Of a DNA stretch of 64,000 nucleotides, positions 1 through 7,507 are shown piece after piece (the stretch's first letter is position 1; the number at the start of each line of letters is the position of its first letter). The stretch comes from Roseibium sp. (GTDB taxonomy: Bacteria; Pseudomonadota; Alphaproteobacteria; Rhizobiales; Stappiaceae): positions 310,001-374,000 of the forward strand of contig JAEPNV010000003.1 of NCBI GenBank assembly GCA_017643215.1, in the 5' to 3' direction. Made by a program: the position numbers and the translations under genes. The notes beneath the pieces are model-generated. The model saw only the letters and a program-made list of their open reading frames with translations. It was not told where the DNA came from and searched no databases.

Positions 1-1
1 T

Positions 2-508
2 TTGATCGGCATGTCGCCGCTCATGTACAAGGCGCTTGACCCCTATATCCAGATTCTCAAGCCGATATCGCCGCTGGCCTGGATGCCACTTGCTTTGTTT
101 GTCATCGGAGACAGTCAGGCATCGGCCATCTTCGTAATCTTCATCTGCTCAATCTGGCCGATGTTGATCAACACGGCCTTTGGAGTGGCCGGTGTCCGAA
201 AGGACTGGATCAATGTCGCCCGAACCCATGAACTCGGGTCGATCAAGACAGCCTTCACAGTGATCTTGCCGGCCGCTGCCCCGACGATTTTGACGGGGAT
301 GCGGATCTCCATCGGGATTGCGTGGCTGGTCATCGTGGCTGCTGAGATGTTGGTCGGCGGAACCGGGATTGGATACTACGTCTGGAACGAGTGGAACAAT
401 CTCGACCTCACTTCGGTGATTTTCTCGATCCTGATGATCGGCGTGGTCGGGATGATCCTGGACGCAATCTTCGGCGCGGTTCAGCGCGGCGTGCAATACA
501 CTGAGTGA
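2..508 (+). CDS. ABC transporter permease, nitrate/cyanate type (5' end missing)
   Basis: This is the C-terminal part of an inner-membrane permease of the NrtB/CynB/SsuC family; the gene runs off the left edge, so the true start is not in the window. Several hydrophobic segments are visible, together with the cytoplasmic EAA-type loop (ARTHELGS followed by PAAAPTILTGMR) that contacts the ATPase. The ATPase gene follows after 9 bases and cyanase after that, which points to import of cyanate or nitrate as a nitrogen source. Aliphatic sulfonate or taurine is the main alternative for this family, but the linked cynS argues for cyanate. The substrate-binding protein would lie upstream, outside the window. 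Confidence 0.9.
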   Translation: MIGMSPLMYKALDPYIQILKPISPLAWMPLALFVIGDSQASAIFVIFICSIWPMLINTAFGVAGVRKDWINVARTHELGSIKTAFTVILPAAAPTILTGMRISIGIAWLVIVAAEMLVGGTGIGYYVWNEWNNLDLTSVIFSILMIGVVGMILDAIFGAVQRGVQYTE

Positions 509-517
509 GGACCGGCA

Positions 518-1420
518 ATGGCAAATTCATTCCTGAGTATCGAGGGACTTGCTAAACGCTTCCCCTCGCCGGACAGCGGCTCCGAACCTTTGACGGTTTT
601 CGAAGACGTCAGTTTTTCGATCGAAAAAGGCGAATTCGTTTGCATCATCGGGCATTCGGGCTGCGGTAAATCGACAATCATGAACGTCTTGGCCGGGCTT
701 GATGAGGCGACCGAAGGCGGCGTCATCATGAACGGCAAGGAGGTCAAGGGCCCAAGTCTCGACCGCGGCGTGGTGTTTCAAAACTACTCGCTTCTGCCCT
801 GGCTGTCGGCGCTCAAGAACGTGACCTTTGCGGTCAAGGCCCGGCATCGGGAGTGGTCGCGCGAACAGGTGATGGCGCACTCCTACAAGTACCTCGAAAT
901 GGTTGGGCTGTCAGGAGGCGCCGAACTGCGCAAACCCTCACAATTGTCCGGTGGCATGCGCCAGCGCGTCTCCATCGCGCGCGCTTTTGCGATACAGCCA
1001 GAGCTTCTTCTGCTCGATGAGCCGTTCGGAGCGCTTGACGCGCTCACGCGTGGCACCATCCAGGACGAGCTTTTGAAGATCTGGCGCGGGACCAACCAGA
1101 CGGTCTTCATGATCACACATGACGTGGACGAAGCCATCTATCTCGCCGACCGCATCCTCTTGATGACCAACGGGCCGCTCGCCCGGGTGGCTGAATCGGT
1201 CGAGGTCGGAATTCCCCGGCCCAGATCCCGGGACGAAATCGTCGAACACCCCGACTACTACAAGGTCCGCAACCACCTCGTCCATTTCCTCGCCCGGCGC
1301 TCAAAGGAGCTTGCCGGCACAAAGAGCACGTTGCCGGGCGGCCGGCCGGAGACGGTCCGGTTCGGTGACGATGACACAACGGAACCTGAACGGCCCAACG
1401 TTTACGCAATCAATCAGTAA
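518..1420 (+). CDS. ABC transporter ATP-binding protein, nitrate/cyanate type
   Basis: This is the ATPase subunit of the importer whose permease lies 9 bases upstream. The 300-residue protein carries Walker A GHSGCGKST (residues 45-53), the signature LSGGMRQR (143-150) and Walker B LLLLDEP (163-169), followed by the D-loop GALDALT. It belongs to the NrtD/CynD/SsuB group. After the ATPase core there is a tail of roughly 60 residues (from about 240) rich in charged residues, with no recognised domain. A GAGGA ribosome site stands just before ATG 518. It probably forms one transcript with the permease and cynS. The nitrate versus cyanate assignment rests on the linked cyanase. Confidence 0.93.
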   Translation: MANSFLSIEGLAKRFPSPDSGSEPLTVFEDVSFSIEKGEFVCIIGHSGCGKSTIMNVLAGLDEATEGGVIMNGKEVKGPSLDRGVVFQNYSLLPWLSALKNVTFAVKARHREWSREQVMAHSYKYLEMVGLSGGAELRKPSQLSGGMRQRVSIARAFAIQPELLLLDEPFGALDALTRGTIQDELLKIWRGTNQTVFMITHDVDEAIYLADRILLMTNGPLARVAESVEVGIPRPRSRDEIVEHPDYYKVRNHLVHFLARRSKELAGTKSTLPGGRPETVRFGDDDTTEPERPNVYAINQ

Positions 1421-1435
1421 AACATGGAGGACCCC

Positions 1436-1906
1436 ATGAACCAGATGACGATCACAGAACCCCTCATGAGCAAGGATGATGTTGCTTCGCTGATCCTTGC
1501 CGCCAAAAAGCAGTCGGGGCTGACCTGGGAGGGGATCGCCGAAAAAATCGGCATGTCGCCAGTCTGGACGCATTCGGCCTGTGTCGGCATGAACTCCATG
1601 CCCACGGAAAAGGCCGAAGCGCTGGTGTCGCTGCTGGGGCTGCCCGTCGAGGCGGTCAGTGTCCTGGAAGAATGCCCGACGAAGGTATGGTCGCAGGCCG
1701 TGCCGACCGATCCGTGTATCTACCGCCTCTATGAGATCGTCGGCGTCTACGGACCGACAATCAAGGCGCTCATTCATGAGGAATTCGGCGATGGCATCAT
1801 GTCAGCGATCGATTTCGACATGGTCATCACACGTGTGCCAAATCCGAAGGGGGACCGTGTGAAAGTCGAAATGTCAGGCAAATTCCTGGGCTACAACGCC
1901 TGGTGA
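1436..1906 (+). CDS. cynS: cyanate hydratase (cyanase)
   Basis: Cyanase converts cyanate and bicarbonate to carbamate and CO2; carbamate then breaks down to ammonia, so the enzyme both detoxifies cyanate and supplies nitrogen. The protein is 156 residues, the length of the E. coli enzyme, when translated from ATG 1436. That start has GGAGG five bases upstream; the in-frame ATG at 1424 overlaps this ribosome site and is unlikely to be used. The catalytic triad of the family is present as Arg97, Glu100 and Ser123 within the YRLYEIVG and GDGIMSAIDF motifs. It lies 15 bases after the ABC transporter ATPase, as in other cyn operons. Confidence 0.97.
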   Translation: MNQMTITEPLMSKDDVASLILAAKKQSGLTWEGIAEKIGMSPVWTHSACVGMNSMPTEKAEALVSLLGLPVEAVSVLEECPTKVWSQAVPTDPCIYRLYEIVGVYGPTIKALIHEEFGDGIMSAIDFDMVITRVPNPKGDRVKVEMSGKFLGYNAW

Positions 1907-1915
1907 TACCAACGC

Positions 1916-1961
1916 ATGCCGCGTAGTGCGCGGCATTCGGGTGCGGAGTTTGCTCCGCACC
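1916..1961 (+). other. two consecutive perfect hairpins after cynS
   Basis: Two stem-loops stand side by side between cynS and the next gene. The first is ATGCCGCG / CGCGGCAT (1916-1923 and 1929-1936, loop TAGTG). The second is GGTGCGGAG / CTCCGCACC (1940-1948 and 1953-1961, loop TTTG). No T-run follows, so this is not a standard intrinsic terminator. It may be a 3' mRNA stabiliser or a REP-like element separating expression of cynS from the downstream gene. Confidence 0.7.
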
Positions 1962-2002
1962 GCGGTCCTCTTGTTCTGCACCCATCCCAAGAAGATCAGT
2001 CA

Positions 2003-2470
2003 ATGTCCCGACCACCCTTTCCACCGTTTACCGAGGAGACCGCGCGCCAGAAGGTGCGTATGGCTGAGGACGCGTGGAACCACCGCGATCCCGTTAAAGT
2101 CAGCCTGGCCTACACCGAAGACAGTGTTTGGCGGAACCGGTCGGAGTTCTTTCAGGGCCGTGAGGCTATCGTCGCCTTCTTGACCCGCAAATGGGAGACG
2201 GAGAACGGCTATCGTCTGATCAAGGATCTGCATGCCTTTTCGGAAAACCGGATCGCGGTGCGTTTCCGATATGAATGGCATGATGGTGACGGGCAGTGGT
2301 GGCGATCCTACGGAAATGAAAACTGGGAGTTTGATGAACAGGGTCTCATGCGCCGGCGCGAGGCCAGTATCAATGACATCCCCATCGAGGACGCGGACAG
2401 GCGTTTTCATTGGCCGGCGCCCGGGCCGCGCCCTGACACCGTTCTCTGTTTTGACACCCAGCCGTTCTGA
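2003..2470 (+). CDS. NTF2-like/SnoaL-like protein, DUF1348 family
   Basis: A 155-residue protein of the DUF1348 family within the nuclear-transport-factor-2-like fold. Family-type motifs are visible: [10 protein letters not shown] near the N-terminus, [23 protein letters not shown], and the C-terminal [10 protein letters not shown]. No enzyme activity is established for this family as far as I know. The ATG at 2003 is chosen because the in-frame extension upstream, to 1916, runs through two perfect hairpins and gives a non-conserved N-terminus. It follows cynS in the same direction and may be read from the same promoter. Confidence 0.88.
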   Translation: MSRPPFPPFTEETARQKVRMAEDAWNHRDPVKVSLAYTEDSVWRNRSEFFQGREAIVAFLTRKWETENGYRLIKDLHAFSENRIAVRFRYEWHDGDGQWWRSYGNENWEFDEQGLMRRREASINDIPIEDADRRFHWPAPGPRPDTVLCFDTQPF

Positions 2471-2991
2471 TCCATCAAAGGGTCTTGGGTGAAAATGGCC
2501 GGAAAGCGGGGTCCGCGTCGGCCGCTTCGCGAACAGATCCGGCAGCAGCAAATGTCCTGAAACATCCGGACGCTCAAGTCCTGAGTGACCAAAACCTGCC
2601 TACAAAAGATTCAAATCCCTTCCACCTTCGCTTGTTCCGGCAATGGCGACACCCGGCATGGTGACGCGGTCTTTATGTTCGCCTCATCGCACACTGACCA
2701 AGAGGGCTGAGCGCGGCGCCGGTTCAAACAGCCGATGCCAAGACCGAACATGATCGCCGCGCTCCGGATACCAAGGCCTCGCGCGGCAAAGGCCGTCTTC
2801 GCGACGAAGGGCACCGGGATCACGTTTTGAATAGCCAGGCGACCGGGCAGGATCGACACGGGCGCTTCAGGGTCAATTTCCGTGTTTTCTCGTCATAGCA
2901 GCGCCGCGTCGCATCATGGTCACGCAAAATGGACAACGATCAAAACACCGCCCGAAAACGCATAAAAACATATAAAATCAATGACTTATAG
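2471..2991. other. intergenic region, no supported gene
   Basis: About 520 bases between the DUF1348 gene and tRNA-Ser. An open frame of 82 codons exists on the minus strand (2611-2859), but it has no recognisable motif or ribosome site and I do not call it. The last 60 bases before the tRNA are AT-rich. I see no terminator-like hairpin. Confidence 0.6.
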
Positions 2992-3082
2992 GTGGCGGAG
3001 AGGAAGGGATTCGAACCCTCGAGACGGTTGCCCGTCTACTCCCTTAGCAGGGGAGCGCCTTCGACCACTCGGCCACCTCTCC
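2992..3082 (-). tRNA. tRNA-Ser (anticodon GCT)
   Basis: Read on the minus strand, the sequence begins GGAGAGGTGGCCGAGTGG and ends GGTTCGAATCCC...CTCTCCGCCA. The acceptor stem GGAGAGG/CCTCTCC, the D-arm, the anticodon loop CTGCTAA with anticodon GCT, a long variable arm (ACGGGCAACCGT) and the T-arm GGTTCGAATCC are all visible, and CCA is encoded. The long variable arm and about 91 bases of length mark a serine tRNA, which reads AGC/AGT codons. There is no integrase or att-like repeat beside it. Confidence 0.97.
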
Positions 3083-3474
3083 TTGCCGCCAATTACCGCG
3101 ATTTCTCAGTGTTTTGCAACAGCGTTTTTTTGGGGTTCCGGTTTATTTCTACAAGCATCAAATGCGCGGCGCGCGAGAACACCCCACATTGGTGGTAAAA
3201 ACTGGAAGACCTGATCCCCGCAAACGCCGTTGACTGGAAAACACCGGTTGAACGGGATTGGTCCTGGCCGGAAGGGTGACCGGCCCACACGGGTCAGCGG
3301 CAAAGTCTGCCCCAAGGACACATCACATAGGGGCCGTGTGGGCGGGAACCCGCCCAGCGAAAGGCAAAAGGCAGGCGGACCGTTTTTAGGTCCAACCTGC
3401 CCCCCGTGTTCGCTCTACGGGGCCGGCCTCGCTGCCCGGCGCCGCGTCTCCAGCCTGTTCGCCGCTGGCGCCCG
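3083..3474. other. intergenic region with nested inverted repeats
   Basis: About 390 bases between tRNA-Ser and the Sel1-like gene. It holds a 10-bp perfect inverted repeat, GCCCACACGG at 3283-3292 with CCGTGTGGGC at 3334-3343, followed directly by GGCGGGAACCCGCC, and then the terminator at 3364-3401. Open frames here have no recognisable content. Confidence 0.55.
3364..3401 (-). terminator. intrinsic terminator of the Sel1-like gene
   Basis: Read on the minus strand: GGCAGG, TT, GGACC, a seven-base loop, GGTCC, G, CCTGCC, then TTTTGCC. The stem-loop with a T-run lies about 75 bases beyond the stop codon of the Sel1-like gene and fits a rho-independent terminator. Confidence 0.7.
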
Positions 3475-3744
3475 TCACTGCATGGACAGCCATTCGCGCG
3501 CCGAGCGCTGCGCCGCCGCGATCTCCGCCGGGCTCATTTCGCCGGAGATCTCCTTGCGATAGCGCGCCGCGTCCGTATTGCCCTTCAAGGCCGCGATGTT
3601 GAACCATTTGTGGGCCGTGACCAGATCGGTCGTCCCGTTCCGCCCGCAGGCGTTGTCCAGTCCCATCTGAAACAAAATGTCGGCGGAAACCGGCGCTTCC
3701 CCGAACGCGGCCATGTCGGCCGAATGCACTTCAAAACGAGCCAT
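3475..3744 (-). CDS. Sel1-like repeat protein
   Basis: An 89-residue protein with one Sel1/TPR-type helical unit: FQMGLDNACGR, then DLVTAHKWFNIAALKGNTDAARYRKEI, then MSPAEIAAAQRSAREWL. Small proteins of this form are common in Hyphomicrobiales; their partner is unknown. Start ATG 3744 has GGGGAG upstream and gives the family N-terminus MARFEVHSADMAAFG; an in-frame ATG at 3801 would add 19 non-conserved residues. It stands alone, with its own terminator. Confidence 0.82.
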   Translation of the reverse strand: MARFEVHSADMAAFGEAPVSADILFQMGLDNACGRNGTTDLVTAHKWFNIAALKGNTDAARYRKEISGEMSPAEIAAAQRSAREWLSMQ

Positions 3745-4196
3745 GACGCTCTCCCCTTTATCCCATGCCGAAACGGCATCCTGGAAACGCCTGCGTCCCA
3801 AACTTTCGCCTGCGTTTCATGGGCTTATCTTCGAAACTGGCGCTAAAAGGGCGGTTAAGAGTTAGAATTAACGCAAGGCGAACAGACACTTACGAAATCA
3901 TGAAGTTCACCAAACGGTAACGACGGCAGGCCGAATCCAGCAAGAAAATCAAACGCTTTTGTTTTGAATGCGCACGGCCGCGGAAGGGATTTGTTCACCA
4001 CGGCGCGAATTGGCAGGGCGCGATCGGCAGACGCGGCGTCCGGCGATCAAGCGGCCCTGCTCCTATCGGCCAGATCATCCGGCCCATAAAAAAAGCGCCG
4101 TGCTGACGTTGGGACACGGGTTTTCAGCCGCGGACGCACCTTGTACATACCGTTGACGTATACGGAAATTGAACTGCGTTCGGGAGGAACCCATTC
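3745..4196. other. intergenic region, nothing recognised
   Basis: About 450 bases between divergent genes (Sel1-like on minus, DUF2147 on plus). It must contain both promoters, but I could not pick convincing -35/-10 pairs and see no RNA gene. Confidence 0.5.
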
Positions 4197-4622
4197 ATGC
4201 GCAAACGAGTATTGACCACAGGCCTTGCGGTTGGCTGCGTCTTGACCGCCATTTTCAGTTCCCAGGCACAGGCTGGCGAAGCGAAGGGGACATGGGCGCG
4301 CCCCAACGGGGCGTCCCAAATTCGCATTTCAGAATGCGGCGGCGCGCTGTGCGGCAAGCTGGTTTGGCTCCGCGAGCCGCGCAAGGACATCAAGAACCCG
4401 GACATTTCGAAACGCGACCGGCCGCTGCTTGGTGTCCAGATTGTCCGGTCCATGAAACCGACCGGCAAGCAGGATCAATGGAAGGGCAAGGTCTACAACG
4501 CTGAGGACGGCAAGACCCATACCGGGTTTATCGCGCTGACAGCGGCCAACAAACTGAAGCTGGAGGGCTGCGTGATGGGCGGTCTGATCTGCAAGGGCGA
4601 GACCTGGACGCGGGTGAAGTAG
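4197..4622 (+). CDS. DUF2147 domain secreted protein
   Basis: A 141-residue exported protein. Residues 1-26 form a signal peptide (MRKRV, hydrophobic core, SSQAQA cleavage site). The rest is a DUF2147 domain, starting GTWARPNGASQIRISECGGALCGKLVWL and ending with a paired-cysteine segment (EGCVMGGLICKGETWTRV). Four mature cysteines suggest disulfides. DUF2147 proteins are periplasmic; some bind small ligands, but no firm function is known. GGAGG stands eight bases before the ATG. A second DUF2147 gene follows in the same direction. Confidence 0.9.
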   Translation: MRKRVLTTGLAVGCVLTAIFSSQAQAGEAKGTWARPNGASQIRISECGGALCGKLVWLREPRKDIKNPDISKRDRPLLGVQIVRSMKPTGKQDQWKGKVYNAEDGKTHTGFIALTAANKLKLEGCVMGGLICKGETWTRVK

Positions 4623-4690
4623 ACAGCGCGGGCCGTTCCAGGCCCCCGCACCGATGGCCCAGCGCGCCGCAAGCGGGTATGCTGGCCGCG

Positions 4691-5185
4691 ATGACCCACC
4701 AGAACGGGAATACCCTGAGAAAATGCCGCCGCGCGGCTTGGTGTCGGTGGACCGTTCCAGCGGCCGCTGTGGCCGTTCTGGTTTCGACGAGCGTGATATC
4801 ACCGTCCCTCGCCGGTCCGGCAGCGGCCCTTACCGGCGATTGGCGCACGCCCGCCGGCGCGACGGTCCGCATCGAGCCATGCGGGCCGGCACCATGCGGC
4901 CGATTGATTGATTTTAAGCCCCTGCCCGGGCGGACGCTGCAAAGCCAGCGCGACGAGCGCAACCGGGACTTCGCCAAGCGGACCCGCAAGGTGCTCGGGC
5001 TGACGGTGCTTTGGCGCGTGGAACGAAACAATGAGGGATGGCGCGCCCGGGTGTACGACCCGCGCCGCGGCTTCGGCGCCGATGCCACGCTGACCCTGGA
5101 CCGCCCCGGCCGGCTCAAGGTCAAGGGCTGCGTCAAGGTGCTATTCCGGGTCTGTGAACAGGAAGTCTGGCGCCGGGTCCGGTGA
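4691..5185 (+). CDS. DUF2147 domain secreted protein, second copy
   Basis: A divergent paralogue of the preceding gene: DWRTPAGATVRIEPCGPAPCGRLIDF matches the DUF2147 start, and VKGCVKVLFRVCEQEVWRRV the end. A hydrophobic segment near residues 20-42 is a likely signal peptide or anchor, preceded by an unusually long basic N-region. The start could be ATG 4691 or the in-frame ATG at 4679; neither has a clear ribosome site. The two DUF2147 genes are about 70 bases apart and probably arose by an old tandem duplication. Confidence 0.78.
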   Translation: MTHQNGNTLRKCRRAAWCRWTVPAAAVAVLVSTSVISPSLAGPAAALTGDWRTPAGATVRIEPCGPAPCGRLIDFKPLPGRTLQSQRDERNRDFAKRTRKVLGLTVLWRVERNNEGWRARVYDPRRGFGADATLTLDRPGRLKVKGCVKVLFRVCEQEVWRRVR

Positions 5186-5206
5186 CGTCCGGCGCTAGAA
5201 GGGCGC

Positions 5207-5920
5207 TCAGCGCGCCCGTTGCCCGAACAGGATCTTTTGTGCGTCCTTGTCGTCGGCGAGCGCCAGTTTCTCGCGCTCTTCCCGGCCGACCGCCAGGCCC
5301 TTTTCAACAGCCGGACGCGATTCCAGGGCGGCTTTCCACCGTTTCACGTTGGCGAACTCGTCCAGATCCATGCCCTGGCGTTCCCAGCCCTGCGCCCAGC
5401 CGATGATCGCCATGTCGGCGATGGTGTACTCATCGGCGGCGACGAAATCCCGCCCTTCCAGGCGCTTGTTCAAGACCCCGTAAAGCCGGTGGGTTTCGTT
5501 CAAATACCGGTCCATGGCGTAGGGCAGTTGTTCGGGGGCATAGATCCGGAAGTGATGGTTCTGGCCCAGCATCGGCCCAAAACCACCCATCTGCCACATC
5601 AGCCATTCCTCGGTCTCAACCCGTTTGCGCTCATCCGAGGGATAGAACTGCCCGAATTTCCGGCCGAGATACTGCAGGATCGCGCCGGATTCGAACACGG
5701 AAATCGGCGCGCCGCCCGGACCTTCCGGATCGATAATCGCCGGCATGCGGTTGTTCGGGGCAATCTTCAGGAACTCCGGTTCGAACTGGTCACCCTTGCC
5801 GATGTTGATCAGCTTAAGGTCATAAGGAACGCCCAGTTCCTCCAGCATGATCGAGATCTTCCAGCCGTTCGGCGTCGGCCAGTAATAGAGTTCGATCGGC
5901 TTTTCCTGTGTGGCGGACAT
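5207..5920 (-). CDS. glutathione S-transferase family protein, YfcG/YghU type
   Basis: A 237-residue cytosolic glutathione transferase-like protein. The N-terminal thioredoxin fold (about 9-92) contains the TPNGWKISIMLEE motif typical of the YfcG/YghU/Nu class, which act as disulfide-bond oxidoreductases rather than classical conjugating enzymes, and the cis-proline segment NNRMPAI with FESGAILQYL. The C-terminal helical domain contains FVAADEYTIADMAIIGW. GGGGAG lies upstream of ATG 5920. It converges on the second DUF2147 gene. Substrate unknown. Confidence 0.9.
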   Translation of the reverse strand: MSATQEKPIELYYWPTPNGWKISIMLEELGVPYDLKLINIGKGDQFEPEFLKIAPNNRMPAIIDPEGPGGAPISVFESGAILQYLGRKFGQFYPSDERKRVETEEWLMWQMGGFGPMLGQNHHFRIYAPEQLPYAMDRYLNETHRLYGVLNKRLEGRDFVAADEYTIADMAIIGWAQGWERQGMDLDEFANVKRWKAALESRPAVEKGLAVGREEREKLALADDKDAQKILFGQRAR

Positions 5921-6071
5921 GGATGGCTCCCCTTCTCCGGCGATCCGCCGGCGCGTATATTCATCGTCAACTTGCGATGATTTAGGGTTTTCCGCCGCCA
6001 GTGCAAGCCCGATTGCCGTTCACGTCCGGGTGCGTGCCGCCGAATTCAAGCATCGGCGGCCGCGCCAGTCT

Positions 6072-6911
6072 TCAGAGGTTTGCCTCGCGGGCCGCCGGGC
6101 GCGCCGTTTGACCGCTCTTGCCGGCCATGCACGTCATGATCCGCGTCATCAGCCGGATCCGGAGAAACCGGGGCAACGTTGCCATGTTGTACCCAAGGAT
6201 CTTTGACAGCAAGCCGGGCCGGATCGTGCCGCTTGAGCCAAGGGCGGCCGTGATCCCGCGGGAAACCGCCTCCGGTCGGGCCGCCGCGCCCATGGTCATG
6301 CCCGCCCGGCCGGCAAAACCGGAATGAACCGGACCGGGGGCGACCGACAGCACATGAACGCCGGACGGGGCAAGATCCCGAGCAAGGCCTTCCGCAAGGC
6401 TCTGGATGTAGGCTTTGGTCGCGGAATAGGTGGCGGTTGAGCCATTGCCCTGGAATCCGACGATGGACCCGAACAGGACAAGCTGGCCGCGCCCCTTTTT
6501 CGCCATCGCCCGCGCCAATTCGTGGGACAGCACGAGCACCGCCCGGCAGTTGACATCCAGCATCGACGTTTCTTCGGCAAGATCGGCGTTTGTGAAACCG
6601 CCCGATGTGCCAAAACCAGCCGCGAGCACCCCGACGCCGATGTCCCGGCCCGCGATTGCCTGCGTGACATCTTGGACGCCGGCCGCCGTACCAAGATCGG
6701 CGGCAAGAACATCGACTGTCACATTGTGGGCCATCCGCAGGTCTTCGGCCAATTCCCGCAGGGCGTCGCCCCGGCGGGCAACCAGCAAAAGATCAAATCC
6801 CAGACGAGCAAGATCAGCGGCGGCAGCCCGCCCAATGCCATCGGACGCACTCGTCACCAAAGCCATCGGGCCAAGGGCGGCAAGGCGCGTTGGAAGACGG
6901 GGCCGGCTCAT
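6072..6911 (-). CDS. SDR family NAD(P)-dependent oxidoreductase
   Basis: A 279-residue classical short-chain dehydrogenase. The cofactor motif is TSASDGIG (20-27), followed by Arg46-Arg47, which suggests NADPH, then DLG (72-74). The catalytic residues are Ser149, Tyr162 and Lys166 in the YSATK motif. The C-terminal part contains VLSVAPGPVHSGFAGRAGM. The substrate is not predictable, though this subgroup is often annotated as acting on fatty or steroid-like compounds. Its start overlaps the stop of the upstream DUF2141 gene by four bases (ATGA), so the two are cotranslated. The operon diverges from a TetR gene with palindromic operators between them. Confidence 0.93.
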   Translation of the reverse strand: MSRPRLPTRLAALGPMALVTSASDGIGRAAAADLARLGFDLLLVARRGDALRELAEDLRMAHNVTVDVLAADLGTAAGVQDVTQAIAGRDIGVGVLAAGFGTSGGFTNADLAEETSMLDVNCRAVLVLSHELARAMAKKGRGQLVLFGSIVGFQGNGSTATYSATKAYIQSLAEGLARDLAPSGVHVLSVAPGPVHSGFAGRAGMTMGAAARPEAVSRGITAALGSSGTIRPGLLSKILGYNMATLPRFLRIRLMTRIMTCMAGKSGQTARPAAREANL

Positions 6912-7342
6912 TTGTCCACCACCACGGCCAGTTCGACGGGGCGCCGGGCCACGACAAACACCGCTTCGGAAAACCGCGGCGCGCGGAGGGCGGGACGGAT
7001 GTTTCCCGAAACACCCCAGGCCTCTTTTGGAAGGCCGAACAGGTTAGTGTCGATTTTCCTGTTGCCGTTCAAATCATGCGAAACCGCGACGGCATACGTG
7101 CCGGCCGCCACATTTTTGAACACGCACGTGGCGCGTTCTCCCTTCGGCCGGACCCACACCATGTGAACGCCATTGTGCCCCATCGGAAACGTGTCTTCGG
7201 AGGCGTGCAAGGCGCATCCGACCTGGCCGGTGCCGCCGGAAACACCAGAGACATTCACACGGATTTCGCCCGCTTTAGGCGCTTGTGCGAAGACGCCGAG
7301 GCCGGCCGCGGCCAAAAGAATAGCAATCAACGTTCGGATCAT
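6908..7342 (-). CDS. DUF2141 domain secreted protein
   Basis: A 144-residue exported protein. A signal peptide covers about residues 1-24 (MIRTLIAILLAAAGLGVFAQAPKA). The mature part is a DUF2141 domain, a small beta-sandwich-like family: VNVSGVSGGTGQVGCALHAS, CVFKNVAAGTYAVAVSHDLNGNRKIDTNLFGLPKEAWGVSGN. Its function is unknown. ATG 7342 is chosen over upstream in-frame starts because GGAGG lies seven bases before it and the signal peptide begins there. It is the first gene of an operon with the SDR gene. Confidence 0.88.
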   Translation of the reverse strand: MIRTLIAILLAAAGLGVFAQAPKAGEIRVNVSGVSGGTGQVGCALHASEDTFPMGHNGVHMVWVRPKGERATCVFKNVAAGTYAVAVSHDLNGNRKIDTNLFGLPKEAWGVSGNIRPALRAPRFSEAVFVVARRPVELAVVVDK

Positions 7343-7429
7343 TTGGGGCCTCCTTACCGTTTGGAACCTGCCCTTTTGAGGGCACTTGCGCGCGACCCAA
7401 CAGCGCCCGTGAACGGCGACTTTCATTGG

Positions 7430-7444
7430 GTTGACACTGTCTAC
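7430..7444. promoter_or_regulatory. probable TetR operator, distal copy
   Basis: GTTGACACTGTCTAC is a near-perfect copy of the palindrome found at 7466-7480, with one arm changed at one position. Its centre is 36 bp from that of the second copy. It lies between the DUF2141-SDR operon and the divergent TetR gene, where an autoregulated repressor would bind. Confidence 0.7.
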
Positions 7445-7465
7445 CAAAAGATCCTTACCGATCGA

Positions 7466-7480
7466 GTTGACACTGTCAAC
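7466..7480. promoter_or_regulatory. probable TetR operator, proximal perfect palindrome
   Basis: GTTGACACTGTCAAC is a perfect 7+1+7 palindrome. It contains the TTGACA of the predicted tetR promoter, so repressor bound here would block RNA polymerase. TetR-family operators commonly have this size and symmetry. Confidence 0.75.
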
Positions 7481-7495
7481 CACGCATTTTACGAT
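7467..7495 (+). promoter_or_regulatory. sigma70-type promoter of the TetR gene
   Basis: TTGACA (7467-7472), a 17-base spacer, then TACGAT (7490-7495). The -35 box is inside the palindromic operator. Transcription would start near 7502, only about six bases before ATG 7508, so the mRNA may be nearly leaderless; no ribosome site is visible before the ATG. Confidence 0.6.
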
Positions 7496-7507
7496 TGGTC
7501 CGTTCAC

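Noticed and set aside
1916-2002. Upstream extension of the DUF1348 gene to ATG 1916
   Set aside because: The extension runs through two perfect hairpins and gives no conserved residues; ATG 2003 gives the family start.
2611-2859. 82-codon open frame on the minus strand between DUF1348 and tRNA-Ser
   Set aside because: No ribosome site, no recognisable motif, and mixed composition; not called.
3230-3562. 110-codon open frame on the plus strand
   Set aside because: It crosses a terminator and the Sel1-like gene on the other strand, and its translation looks like GC-rich noise.
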